Assembly (NCBI GenBank): GCA_965657505.1
Contig: CBFHON010000008.1
Coordinates: 1 to 64,000 of the forward strand
Origin: TMED109 sp002171375
GTDB taxonomy: Bacteria; Pseudomonadota; Alphaproteobacteria; TMED109
Length of the DNA: 64,000 nucleotides
Direction of reading: 5' to 3'
Positions 44,763 to 53,848 of the stretch are shown here, in pieces. Positions within the stretch are counted from its first letter, which is position 1. Each line of letters opens with the position of its first letter. The position numbers and the translations under genes were made by a program. The notes under the pieces were generated by a model. That model did no database searches and was not told the origin of the DNA. It worked only from the letters and a program-made list of their open reading frames with translations.

Positions 44763-46650
44763 TAATAGTTTTAACGAAAGAATTAGCGTCTTTCCTAAAT
44801 TTGTAATTATTTTTCTAGCATTAATTGGCTGTATAATTACTATTAATCAAGTATTTAATTTTGGTATTTTTAATTTTTATCCAGTCTCTAATAGCTTTCT
44901 TTATCTTCTTATTGCCTTCTTTCAACCCATTTCATTTTTAATTTTTCCATTTAGTAAAAGTAGTAAAAATAAAATTTTAATTAGTGATATATTAGCGGCT
45001 ATATCAATATTTTTAATTGGGATATACTTTTCTATAAATTCTGAAAATATTCTAAGTAATGGCTGGGATATTGATGCTCCTTTATTACCCACAATCTTAA
45101 GTTTAATTTTAATAGTTTTATCATTAGAGTCTTTAAGAAGAACCGGTGGAATAATTATATTTTTTATAGCTTTATTTTTTTCTTTATACCCAATTTTTGC
45201 TGACCATATGCCAGGTGCATTATGGGGAAATATGTATACTTTTAAAGAAGCTGCAAGAGCACACAGTATGGGATTAGATAGTCTTATTGGAATTCCTATG
45301 CGAGTAGCTGGAAGTCTTCTTATTGGTTTTCTAGTATATGGAATAATTCTAGCAGAAACAGGTGGAGGTAAGTTTTTTATAAATATTGCAGAATCTCTAA
45401 TGGGAAAATATAGGGGTGGTCCTGCTAAAGTAGCAATACTAGCATCAGGTTTTTTTGGAATGTTATCAGGTAGTCCTACTAGTAATGTTATAACTAGTGG
45501 CTCTCTAACAATTCCTGCTATGAAAAAAGCAGGATACTCAGGAAGGTATGCTGCAGCAATTGAGGCATGTGCTTCCACTGGAGGTGTATTAATGCCACCT
45601 GTGATGGGAACAGTAGCATTTATTATGGCATCTTTTCTTAATCTTCCATATGCTGAAATACTGCTTGCTGCTCTTATACCAGGTGCTATTTTTTATATAG
45701 CACTCATCATTCAAACTGATCTATATGCTGCTAAAAACAAATTATTAGGTATGAATGCTAAAGACATTCCACAACTTTATCCTACTCTAATTAATGGTTT
45801 TCCTTTTATAATTTCATTTGTATCACTTGTCTGGCTTATAGTTTCAGCTAAATTAGAGAGTGAAGCGCCTTTCATAGCATCAATTTTATTAGTTTTTATA
45901 TTATTATTAATTAATTTTAATAAAATTAAACTGAACCAATGGTTAAATATAATTGTTAAAATTGGTGAGATAATTGCTAGAATTGTATCTTTATTATCAG
46001 GTATAGGTGTTATTATTGGAGCAATGTCATTAACTGGAGTTGGTACTTCTCTCTCAAGAGAATTAGTTTTTTTAGCAGGTGGTGATTTATTTATGATATT
46101 AACCTTTGGAGCTATTGCTTCTTTAGTTCTAGGAATAGGGATGACTGTTAGTGCTTGTTATATTTTTTTAGCAATAGTTTTAGCTCCAGCAATAATTCAA
46201 GGCGGAATTGATCCACTTGCAGCACATTTATATGTATTATATTGGGGAGTACTTTCATTTATTACACCCCCGGTTGCAATAGCTGCAATTACAGCATCAA
46301 GTATTTCTAAAACTTCAGCTTTAAAGACTGGATTTCTATCAATGAGGCTAGGGTCAATTTTATTCTTTCTTCCAATTTTATTTGTGTTTGATTCTTCCAT
46401 GCTAATGCAAGGAAATACGACGGATATATTAATGGCAGTTTTAATTGCTATATTTGCAATAATTATTATTTCAGCTAGCTTCGAAGGTTATATTTATAAA
46501 CTTGGTAATATAAATAAAATAATTAGAGTAATATTTTTTATTTCAGGAGTATTAATTTTATTACCAAATTTAACTAGTAAATATATTGGACTTATAATAC
46601 TAATAATTACGACCATATTACTTTTATTAACAAAGCTTAAAAATAAATAA
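44749..46650 (+). CDS. TRAP transporter fused permease (4TM + 12TM)
   Basis: A 633-aa inner-membrane permease in which the small and large TRAP subunits are one chain. Hydrophobic N-terminal helices (about 15-140) are followed by the DctM-like domain with GFFGMLSGSPTSNVITSGSLTIPAM and ACASTGGVLMPPVMGTVAF. The start is TTG at 44749 inside the TAXI gene; no nearer ATG exists before the first membrane helix. The overlap suggests coupled translation, so this is a complete TAXI-TRAP system. Confidence 0.92.
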   Translation: MQTINNSFNERISVFPKFVIIFLALIGCIITINQVFNFGIFNFYPVSNSFLYLLIAFFQPISFLIFPFSKSSKNKILISDILAAISIFLIGIYFSINSENILSNGWDIDAPLLPTILSLILIVLSLESLRRTGGIIIFFIALFFSLYPIFADHMPGALWGNMYTFKEAARAHSMGLDSLIGIPMRVAGSLLIGFLVYGIILAETGGGKFFINIAESLMGKYRGGPAKVAILASGFFGMLSGSPTSNVITSGSLTIPAMKKAGYSGRYAAAIEACASTGGVLMPPVMGTVAFIMASFLNLPYAEILLAALIPGAIFYIALIIQTDLYAAKNKLLGMNAKDIPQLYPTLINGFPFIISFVSLVWLIVSAKLESEAPFIASILLVFILLLINFNKIKLNQWLNIIVKIGEIIARIVSLLSGIGVIIGAMSLTGVGTSLSRELVFLAGGDLFMILTFGAIASLVLGIGMTVSACYIFLAIVLAPAIIQGGIDPLAAHLYVLYWGVLSFITPPVAIAAITASSISKTSALKTGFLSMRLGSILFFLPILFVFDSSMLMQGNTTDILMAVLIAIFAIIIISASFEGYIYKLGNINKIIRVIFFISGVLILLPNLTSKYIGLIILIITTILLLLTKLKNK

Positions 46651-46705
46651 TTAAATAATATGATCTTATAGGTAATTAATAACGTAATCGTTCTGGGAGT
46701 TAGAT

Positions 46706-47758
46706 TTGTTAAAAGCTTTTTTTAAAACTAAAGAATGGGCACTTTGGGCTTACGCGGGTCTATCATTATTAATTTTCTCGTTATGGGTACAAGTTCAGTT
46801 TACAGTTGCTTTTAATAGTTGGTACGGAAGATTTTATAATTTACTGCAAGCATCCGCTAGCTATAAAGACAATCCTTCTGAGGGTATTACTCTTTTTTAT
46901 GATCACTTAATATCTCTCTCTTATATTACTAATAATTTTTCTGGGGAGGCTTCTTTTGTTGTATTAGCATTTCCATATATTGTTATAGCTGTTTTTACAA
47001 GTTGGTTTACTAGTATATATGCACTTCGCTGGAGACAAGCTATGACTTTTAATTATATACCCAGGTGGAGACATGTAGAAGTTGAAATTGAAGGTGCAAG
47101 CCAAAGAATACAAGAGGATTGTTATAGATTTGCAAAAATTGTTGAATCACTTGGTTTACAAATAGTTCGATCTATTATGACTTTGATAGCTTTTATACCA
47201 ATACTATGGGGTTTAAGTGATAAAGTAGATATTCCATATCTTAGGGATATAGAAGGATCATTAGTTTGGGTGGCTCTGATTGTATCTCTTGGAGGTTTAT
47301 TTATATCTTGGTTTGTAGGTTGGTATTTACCAGGACTTGAATATAACAATCAAAAAGTAGAAGCAGCATTTAGAAAAGATTTAGTTCTAGGTGAAGATAA
47401 TAAGGAATATGCGCAACCTGAAAAATTATGGGAATTATTTTTGGGAATTAGATTTAATTACCATAGATTATTTAAGCATTATAGCTACTTTAATGCTTGG
47501 ATGAATACTTACGATCAATTTATGATTATTGTTCCTTACTTAATAGTAGGGCCAGGTCTTTTTACAGGTTTGATTATGCTAGGAACAGTTACTCAAGTAA
47601 GTAATGCATTTCAAAGAGTTCATGGGGGGTTTGCTCTATTTCTTCACAATTGGACAACTATAACTGAATTACGGTCCATATGGAGAAGACTATCCGAGTT
47701 TGAAAAAAATATTTCTTTGTATGAAAATAAAAATAATCAAGTTTCTGAAAAGGGCTAA
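46706..47758 (+). CDS. SbmA/BacA-like inner-membrane transporter, short form
   Basis: A 350-aa membrane protein. FNSWYGRFYNLLQ, RWRQAMTFNYIPRW and ASQRIQEDCYRFA are hallmarks of the SbmA/BacA family, which imports peptides and modified peptide antibiotics. It is about 55 residues shorter than E. coli SbmA and begins near the family's second membrane helix. TTG at 46706 is the start, with GGGAG six bases upstream. It follows the TRAP permease by 55 bases and converges on a GST. In Alphaproteobacteria such proteins can also affect very-long-chain fatty acid export. Confidence 0.87.
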   Translation: MLKAFFKTKEWALWAYAGLSLLIFSLWVQVQFTVAFNSWYGRFYNLLQASASYKDNPSEGITLFYDHLISLSYITNNFSGEASFVVLAFPYIVIAVFTSWFTSIYALRWRQAMTFNYIPRWRHVEVEIEGASQRIQEDCYRFAKIVESLGLQIVRSIMTLIAFIPILWGLSDKVDIPYLRDIEGSLVWVALIVSLGGLFISWFVGWYLPGLEYNNQKVEAAFRKDLVLGEDNKEYAQPEKLWELFLGIRFNYHRLFKHYSYFNAWMNTYDQFMIIVPYLIVGPGLFTGLIMLGTVTQVSNAFQRVHGGFALFLHNWTTITELRSIWRRLSEFEKNISLYENKNNQVSEKG

Positions 47759-47765
47759 AATATTT

Positions 47766-48401
47766 CTATAGGTTTGGTGGTTTAGTTCTTTTAACAGATT
47801 CTCTTTCAGACATTTGGTTAAACCAGTCGTTTAAATTATCACTGAATATATCGTAATTAGACTTTGAGTTTCTCTTAATTGTTCCCAATAATATTATGAT
47901 ACTGATATCAGCTAAATTTAAAACTTGCGTATTTGAACTTGAAAGAAAGTCTATATTAGTTTCTATAACTTCTATACCCCTTCTTACTTTTTTATCCAAT
48001 GCGTCTAACCAATCTGACAATCTTTTATTTTCTTCCCTTCTATGCTCAAGGCTTATATGACGTAAAGAATCAATTATTTCATCTACTAAAGCATTTATTT
48101 TTAAACAGTTAATTTTCTTTTCATTATCTTTTGGAATTATTGAAAACTCTTTTCCAATATTATCAAGATAATGAACAATAACTGTACTATCATAAATACT
48201 CTGTCCATCTTCTGTTATTAAAGTTGGTACACGACCAGATGGATTAAGTGTTGATAAATTACTTTCAACCATTTTTAAAGTTTTATCGGCAAAACCTATA
48301 TCAGCAGGAATTATTTTAATATTACTATGAATTCCTCTTTCTATTGCAGCTATCCTTACTTTTCTTACCCAAGGTGACCACTCAATACTATATAATTCCA
48401 T
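47766..48401 (-). CDS. Glutathione S-transferase family protein
   Basis: A 211-aa GST. The N-terminal thioredoxin-like domain contains SPWVRKVRIAAIERG, NPSGRVPTLI with the cis-Pro, and DSTVIVHYLD in place of the usual ES-x-AI motif. The helical domain follows. It is the last gene of a minus-strand run cysK-SDR-TauD-like-GST with gaps of 3, 17 and 9 bases, so it is likely co-expressed with sulfur-related genes. Confidence 0.85.
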   Translation of the reverse strand: MELYSIEWSPWVRKVRIAAIERGIHSNIKIIPADIGFADKTLKMVESNLSTLNPSGRVPTLITEDGQSIYDSTVIVHYLDNIGKEFSIIPKDNEKKINCLKINALVDEIIDSLRHISLEHRREENKRLSDWLDALDKKVRRGIEVIETNIDFLSSSNTQVLNLADISIIILLGTIKRNSKSNYDIFSDNLNDWFNQMSERESVKRTKPPNL

Positions 48402-48410
48402 TTTAACTCC

Positions 48411-49316
48411 TTATATTATTTCTGGGTCAAAAGCAGGACCCTTAATAGCGGTTGAACCAGCCACTGTAGTCCTTCTAAATACCCTTCTATATTTATTCAT
48501 ATCATAAGGTATAGCTCTATGTAAAAGACATCTGTTATCCCACATTACTAAATCACCTTTTTTCCATCTATGCTTATACTTAAAAACGGAATCTGAAACT
48601 ATATCAACTAAATTTTTATGTAAGCATGCGCCTTTATCCTGAGTCATTCCTCCAATTTCATTCCCAGCATTAGCTGTAAAAAACAAAGATCTAGAATTAT
48701 TTTTATCAGGATGCAATCTAATCAAAGGATGAGAAACAGGAGGAATATTTTCTTTTTCAAATTCACTAACAGGGGGAAGATTAGGAAACATTCTTCTTCC
48801 AAATTCATAGTAATGAACCATATGTAAATATTCTAACTTAGCTTTTAATTTTTCATCTAAACCTTCATAAACTTTGAACATATTAACAAACTCTGTCTCA
48901 CCTCCATTTGCCTCATCAGGAAGAACTTCAATTCCATATAATAATGAAGCATATGAAGGGATGAATCTATAAGAACTATCTGTATGCCACCTTTGATTGA
49001 CTTTTTGAAAAATTACCTGCTCATCTTGATCCGTTAAATGCTTTCCATCTAGATTTACATTCGCCACGTGATAAGTTTTTTGTGAGTCTTTTGTTTTATC
49101 TGCCTCTGGATAAATTTCCAACTCACCAAAGTTTTCAGTAAAAGATAACTGCTCTTCATCAGATAAATTTTGTTTTCTAAAAACTATTACATGATTTTCA
49201 TTAAATAAATCTTTTAAGACTTTTACATCTTTTTCATTTAAGTTTTTAGATACATCGAGCCCTATTACCTCTACACCAAATTGATCTGAAATTTTATTAA
49301 TTTGGAAATTTAACAT
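48411..49316 (-). CDS. TauD/TfdA-family Fe(II)/2-oxoglutarate dioxygenase
   Basis: A 301-aa dioxygenase. Iron ligands are His111 and Asp113 (WHTDSSY) and the distal His266 (LLHRAIPYD); Arg residues near 277-281 (YRRVFRR) bind 2-oxoglutarate. Family members hydroxylate sulfonates, aryloxyacids or other small acids and often release sulfite. Co-location with cysteine synthase suggests a sulfur-containing substrate, but this is not proven. The gene lies 17 bases after the SDR. Confidence 0.9.
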   Translation of the reverse strand: MLNFQINKISDQFGVEVIGLDVSKNLNEKDVKVLKDLFNENHVIVFRKQNLSDEEQLSFTENFGELEIYPEADKTKDSQKTYHVANVNLDGKHLTDQDEQVIFQKVNQRWHTDSSYRFIPSYASLLYGIEVLPDEANGGETEFVNMFKVYEGLDEKLKAKLEYLHMVHYYEFGRRMFPNLPPVSEFEKENIPPVSHPLIRLHPDKNNSRSLFFTANAGNEIGGMTQDKGACLHKNLVDIVSDSVFKYKHRWKKGDLVMWDNRCLLHRAIPYDMNKYRRVFRRTTVAGSTAIKGPAFDPEII

Positions 49317-49333
49317 AAATAAAGCTTTATTTA

Positions 49334-50116
49334 TTAAAAAGAACTATCAAATAATCCTCCATCTAATAAAATATTTTGTCCTGTTATATATGCAGCTTGT
49401 TTACTGCATAAAAATGCACAAGTTTCTCCAAATTCATTAGGTGTTCCAAATCTCTTAGCAGGAATACTCGATGCCATTCTATCTGCAACAATGTTCTCAC
49501 TTTCATTACCCATTTTTGCCATAGATGTAACACCCTGTCGTAATCTATCAGTATCAAAAAAACCAGGTAAAATGTTATTTATAGTAATATTTTTATCAGC
49601 TATAGACCTTGCTACTCCAGATAAAAAAGCTGTTAATCCCGCTCTTGCTCCACTTGATAAATCTAGTCCTACAACAGGTCTCTTTACTGATACAGAGGTA
49701 ATATTAACTATTCTTCCGAATTCTCTTTTAATCATTCCATCTACTACAGCTTTAACTAACTCTATTGGTGTAATCATATTCATATCTACACCCTCTATTA
49801 TAGCATCTCTATCTATTTCACGAAAATCTCTAAATGGAGGACCTCCATTATTATTAACTAAGATATCTGGCTCTGGACAGGCTGCTAATAATTTTTGTCT
49901 TCCCTCATTTGTTGAAACATCACATGCTACGGTATTTATTTTAATATTAGGTGCCAGCTCAGAAATTTCTTTTTTAGTATTTTCTAAAATACTTTCGTCT
50001 CTTCCATTTAAAGTAATATTTACTCCATTAATAGCTAATGAGTATGCACAAGCTTTCCCTAATCCTCTACTAGAAGCACAAATAATCGCTGATTTTCCTT
50101 TTATACCTAAGTCCAT
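49334..50116 (-). CDS. Atypical short-chain dehydrogenase/reductase without YxxxK
   Basis: A 260-aa Rossmann-fold SDR. The cofactor loop reads ASSRGLG (15-20), NNNGG is the NNAG-like motif and the catalytic Ser region is NITSVS. The classical Tyr-x3-Lys pair is replaced: the aligned positions are Ser154 and Arg158 in LSSGARAGLTAF. A recognised SDR subgroup has this LSxGAR pattern, so it is probably a genuine variant rather than a decayed gene. It sits three bases after cysK. Reaction unknown. Confidence 0.87.
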   Translation of the reverse strand: MDLGIKGKSAIICASSRGLGKACAYSLAINGVNITLNGRDESILENTKKEISELAPNIKINTVACDVSTNEGRQKLLAACPEPDILVNNNGGPPFRDFREIDRDAIIEGVDMNMITPIELVKAVVDGMIKREFGRIVNITSVSVKRPVVGLDLSSGARAGLTAFLSGVARSIADKNITINNILPGFFDTDRLRQGVTSMAKMGNESENIVADRMASSIPAKRFGTPNEFGETCAFLCSKQAAYITGQNILLDGGLFDSSF

Positions 50117-50119
50117 AAT

Positions 50120-51115
50120 TTAACCCTTTCTATTTAACCAATCTGGTATTTCTAAATTTTTTGATTCTAAAAAATCAATATTATAAATTTTACTAGAATA
50201 TCTAGTTCCATAATCACATAAAATTGTCGCAATAGTGTGCCCTGGACCTAACAATTTTGCAAGCTTTACTGCTCCAGCAATATTGATACCAGATGATGGA
50301 CCTAATGATAAACCTTCGTTTTTAAGCAGATTAAATATAATCTTTAGTGCTTCATTATCTTCAACTTGATAAGAGTCATCTATTATTGCTTCACTTAAAT
50401 TAGCGGTGATTCTACTTTGTCCAATTCCTTCAGTTATTGAAGATCCTTCTGGACTAGCTTTACCAGTTTTAATCCACGAATACATACCAGAACCTAAAGG
50501 GTCCGCACAAATAATTTTAATATCTTTATTTTTCTGCTTTAAACCTATAGAAGTTCCGGCAAGAGTTCCACCGGTTCCAACTGCTGCAACAAATCCATCT
50601 ATAGAGTTATTTGTTTGTTTCCAAAGCTCTAAAGAAGTACTTTCAATATGAGCTAGCATATTCGCTGTATTATCAAATTGATTTGACCAAAATGCATTTT
50701 TATTTAAAGCAACTTTTTCAGAATATCTTATATAATTTCCAGGATCAGAATAAGGCTTTGCAGGAACTAGTAATAATTCACCACCCAAGTCTTTTATTGC
50801 AGACTGTTTTTCTAAACTTTGCGTTTCGGGCATTACAATCAAGGTTTTATAACCCAAAGCTTGCCCTATAACTGTTAACCCTATACCTGTATTACCTGCT
50901 GTACCTTCTACTATTAATCCACCTTTTTCAATTAAACCTTTTTTTTCTGCATCTTTTATAATCCACAAAGCTGCTCTATCTTTTACAGATTGTCCTGGGT
51001 TTAAAAATTCAGCTTTGCCTAAAATATTACATCCAGTTTCTTCAGAAACTTGTCTTAATTTTATTAAAGGAGTATTGCCTACTAATTTAGATATATTATC
51101 TATATAATTAACCAT
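50120..51115 (-). CDS. cysK: Cysteine synthase (O-acetylserine sulfhydrylase)
   Basis: A 331-aa fold-type II PLP enzyme that makes cysteine from O-acetylserine and sulfide. PLP Lys45 is in NPGQSVKDRAA, the substrate loop is EGTAGNTGIGL and the phosphate loop is GTGGTLAGTS. The C-terminal LCDYGTRYSSKIYN is typical. It leads a four-gene minus-strand operon with an atypical SDR, a TauD-like dioxygenase and a GST. A cystathionine beta-synthase-like role is the main alternative. Confidence 0.9.
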   Translation of the reverse strand: MVNYIDNISKLVGNTPLIKLRQVSEETGCNILGKAEFLNPGQSVKDRAALWIIKDAEKKGLIEKGGLIVEGTAGNTGIGLTVIGQALGYKTLIVMPETQSLEKQSAIKDLGGELLLVPAKPYSDPGNYIRYSEKVALNKNAFWSNQFDNTANMLAHIESTSLELWKQTNNSIDGFVAAVGTGGTLAGTSIGLKQKNKDIKIICADPLGSGMYSWIKTGKASPEGSSITEGIGQSRITANLSEAIIDDSYQVEDNEALKIIFNLLKNEGLSLGPSSGINIAGAVKLAKLLGPGHTIATILCDYGTRYSSKIYNIDFLESKNLEIPDWLNRKG

Positions 51116-51171
51116 GCTTCAAATTATATACTAAATATTATAAAAATATGAAGAGTAAAAATATTTTACTG

Positions 51172-52461
51172 CTATATCTCTAGATAATTACCGTCTTTAG
51201 TTAAATATTTACCATCCTTATAAAAGGTGTCATTTTCACTTTCATCTAAGGTTTGTAACATTTTTGGAATACTAATATTATTTTCTTTACATTTATTTAT
51301 AAAATTATTAGGGCCTATTTCATCTAACATTTCAAATGGGCCTTTTGACCAAGCAAATCCCCAACGCATTGCCCTATCTATGTTAAGTATATCATCAGCA
51401 ATTTCAGGTATTAAATCTGCAGCATAAGCAAGTGTAGAGCCCATTACTTGCCATAAATAATTACCTTGCTCTGTATCTTCAAGCATCATATTCAAATCAC
51501 CATCAATAGAAATCTTTTTAGCATCTCTCCATTCTAAATTACTTAAATCAAAAACTTCTTTTTTCTTTTCTCCGTTATCTAGTTTTTGCATACGGTAAAA
51601 ACCACCGCCTGTTTTTCTGCCTAATTGACCACTATCAAACATATTCTGCTCTTCTGTTGGTAAATTTACATATATCAAACCTTGATCATCCTTAGGTAAA
51701 TTTATTGCCAAGTTCTTTCCTACTGAATACATGACATCAAGACCAATTAAATCTACCAAGCCATATAAACCTGTAGGTGGAAGTCCTATTGGTCTAGACA
51801 TTAGACCATCTATTTCTTCTTGAATTAATCCTACTTCTCTTGCTTTTTTACCTTGATGAAGACCCTTCAATATAAGAAAACACCCTATTCTATTTCCTAT
51901 AAAATTTACTGTATCTTTTGCATTTACAACGCCTTTATTCATAATATCCTGTAGGAATATTGAAAGATTATCTAAAATTTCTGGCTTAGTTTTTTCTCCT
52001 GGAATTAATTCACATAATTTCATAACTTTTACAGGATTAAAAAAATGAGTAATACAAACATCTTCTAATAATCTATCTGGCATATTTTCTGTTATATCTC
52101 TTAAAGGAATACCAGAAGTATTTGAACTAACTATGGAACCATCTTTTCTATACTTTTCAATCTTTTCAAAAATTTGGCGTTTTATATCTAATTTTTCAAC
52201 TACTACTTCACAAATCCAGTCATAATTTTTTATCAACTCAAAGTCATTTTCAAATGTACCCGTTTCCACATTATTAATTTTAGAAGGATCACTTAACATT
52301 GGATTTCTCTCAGAAATCATGCTGTCTTTTCCTTTTTGAGCTGCTTCATCACTAATATCTAATAATAAAACTTTACAATCTTTATCTGCTGCCAAGGCTG
52401 CAATGCCTGCTCCCATTGTTCCTGCACCTAAAACTGCTATAGAATTTATATTTGAACTCAT
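51172..52461 (-). CDS. 3-hydroxyacyl-CoA dehydrogenase
   Basis: A 429-aa NAD-dependent beta-oxidation enzyme. The NAD site is VLGAGTMGAGIAAL near residue 11, the catalytic His lies in THFFNPVKVMKLCELI, and SNTSGIPL and NFIGNRIGCFL are family segments. A second C-terminal HAD domain is present but no hydratase domain, so it is the stand-alone long form. ATG at 52461 is chosen because GGAG lies seven bases upstream; an in-frame TTG is at 52473. It is divergent from metY. Confidence 0.9.
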   Translation of the reverse strand: MSSNINSIAVLGAGTMGAGIAALAADKDCKVLLLDISDEAAQKGKDSMISERNPMLSDPSKINNVETGTFENDFELIKNYDWICEVVVEKLDIKRQIFEKIEKYRKDGSIVSSNTSGIPLRDITENMPDRLLEDVCITHFFNPVKVMKLCELIPGEKTKPEILDNLSIFLQDIMNKGVVNAKDTVNFIGNRIGCFLILKGLHQGKKAREVGLIQEEIDGLMSRPIGLPPTGLYGLVDLIGLDVMYSVGKNLAINLPKDDQGLIYVNLPTEEQNMFDSGQLGRKTGGGFYRMQKLDNGEKKKEVFDLSNLEWRDAKKISIDGDLNMMLEDTEQGNYLWQVMGSTLAYAADLIPEIADDILNIDRAMRWGFAWSKGPFEMLDEIGPNNFINKCKENNISIPKMLQTLDESENDTFYKDGKYLTKDGNYLEI

Positions 52462-52551
52462 AATATTCTCCAATATTAGAAATAATTAATTTAAAAATAT
52501 ATAAAATCTGATAAAACTTGTACTATAAAATTTAATTAAGGTTAAGTACAT

Positions 52552-53847
52552 ATGACATCATCAAAGTTTTATAAATTTAATACATTAAGCCTACATGCTG
52601 GTCAAGAAGCAGATCCAAAAACTGGTTCTAGAGCTGTTCCTATTCATCAAACTACATCGTATTTATTTGATAGTACCGATCACGCATCTTCACTATATAA
52701 TTTGGAACAACCAGGACATATTTATTCAAGAATTTCTAATCCTACAGTCTCTGTTTTAGAAGAAAGAATGGCTGCTCTTGAGGGTGGAATTGGAGCTGTA
52801 GCAACAGCTAGTGGTATGGCTGCATTTTTTCTTACAGTTGCTACTTTAATGGATAAAGATAGTCACATAGTAGCATCCAATGCCATATATGGGGGTACAC
52901 ATAATATTTTATCTTATACTCTTCCAAGGTTTGGAATTAATACTACATTTGTTGACCCAACTGATATTACAAACTTTAAAAATGCTATAAAGGATAATAC
53001 TAAACTAATATTTGCTGAAACAATTGGTAATCCAAATATAAATGTATTAGATATTGAAAATTTATCTAAAGTAGCCAATGAAGCTAAGATTCCGTTCATG
53101 GTAGATAGCACTTTTACTACACCATATTTGATGCAACCTTTAAAACTTGGTGCTGATATAGTCATGCACTCTCTTACTAAATTTATTGCAGGTCATGGAA
53201 TTGCAATAGGGGGCGTTGTTATAGATAGTGGAAAATTCAAGTGGGAGGAAACTGATAAGTTTCCTAACTTAACAGAACCCTATGCGGGTTATGACAATTT
53301 AATTTTTCAACAAGAGTTTGGATTACACGCTTTAATAATGAGAATGCGAGCTGAAGGTATGAAAGATTTTGGAGCATGTTTAAGCCCTATGAACGCTTTC
53401 CACATTCTTCAAGGAATTGAAACTCTTCCTGTTCGAATGGATAGACATGTAAAAAATGCAAAAGAAGTTGCTCAGTTCTTAAATGAGTCTGAGGATGTAG
53501 AATGGGTAAATTATCCAGGATTAGAAAATAATAATTACTATAAGTTATCGCAAAAACTTTTACCTAAAGGTCCAGGAGCTATCCTAAGTTTTGGAATTAA
53601 AGGAGGAAAAGAGGCAGGTAGAAAGTTTATTGAAAATACTGTATTATCCTCTCATTTAGCAAATGTAGGAGATGCAAAAACTTTAGTTATACACCCTGCA
53701 TCTACAACACATCAACAAATGACTAATGATGAGTTAGAAAAATCAGGAGTTAAAGATAACTTAATAAGAATATCTGTAGGCTTAGAAGATATATCGGATA
53801 TTATAAGCGATCTAAAAAAAGCAATAAAAGCATCTCAAAGAGTCTAA
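52552..53847 (+). CDS. metY: O-acetylhomoserine sulfhydrylase-like PLP enzyme
   Basis: A 431-aa Cys/Met-metabolism PLP enzyme. It has TLSLHAGQEADPKTGSRAVPI at the start, HIYSRISNPTVSVLEERMAALEGG as the partner-subunit phosphate site and PLP Lys210 in HSLTKFIAGHG. The length is that of MetY rather than MetB or MetC (about 390 aa). It probably makes homocysteine from O-acetylhomoserine and sulfide. A methionine gamma-lyase role is possible but less likely given the length and N-terminus. It starts a four-gene run. Confidence 0.88.
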   Translation: MTSSKFYKFNTLSLHAGQEADPKTGSRAVPIHQTTSYLFDSTDHASSLYNLEQPGHIYSRISNPTVSVLEERMAALEGGIGAVATASGMAAFFLTVATLMDKDSHIVASNAIYGGTHNILSYTLPRFGINTTFVDPTDITNFKNAIKDNTKLIFAETIGNPNINVLDIENLSKVANEAKIPFMVDSTFTTPYLMQPLKLGADIVMHSLTKFIAGHGIAIGGVVIDSGKFKWEETDKFPNLTEPYAGYDNLIFQQEFGLHALIMRMRAEGMKDFGACLSPMNAFHILQGIETLPVRMDRHVKNAKEVAQFLNESEDVEWVNYPGLENNNYYKLSQKLLPKGPGAILSFGIKGGKEAGRKFIENTVLSSHLANVGDAKTLVIHPASTTHQQMTNDELEKSGVKDNLIRISVGLEDISDIISDLKKAIKASQRV

Positions 53848-53848
53848 A

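Noticed and set aside
44922..45578. Long open frame (218 codons) on the minus strand
   Set aside because: It lies wholly antisense to the conserved TRAP permease, has no recognisable domain and is explained by the codon bias of the real gene.
49491..50123. Long open frame (210 codons) on the plus strand
   Set aside because: It is antisense to the SDR gene, whose motifs are clear; composition is that of a mirrored coding frame.
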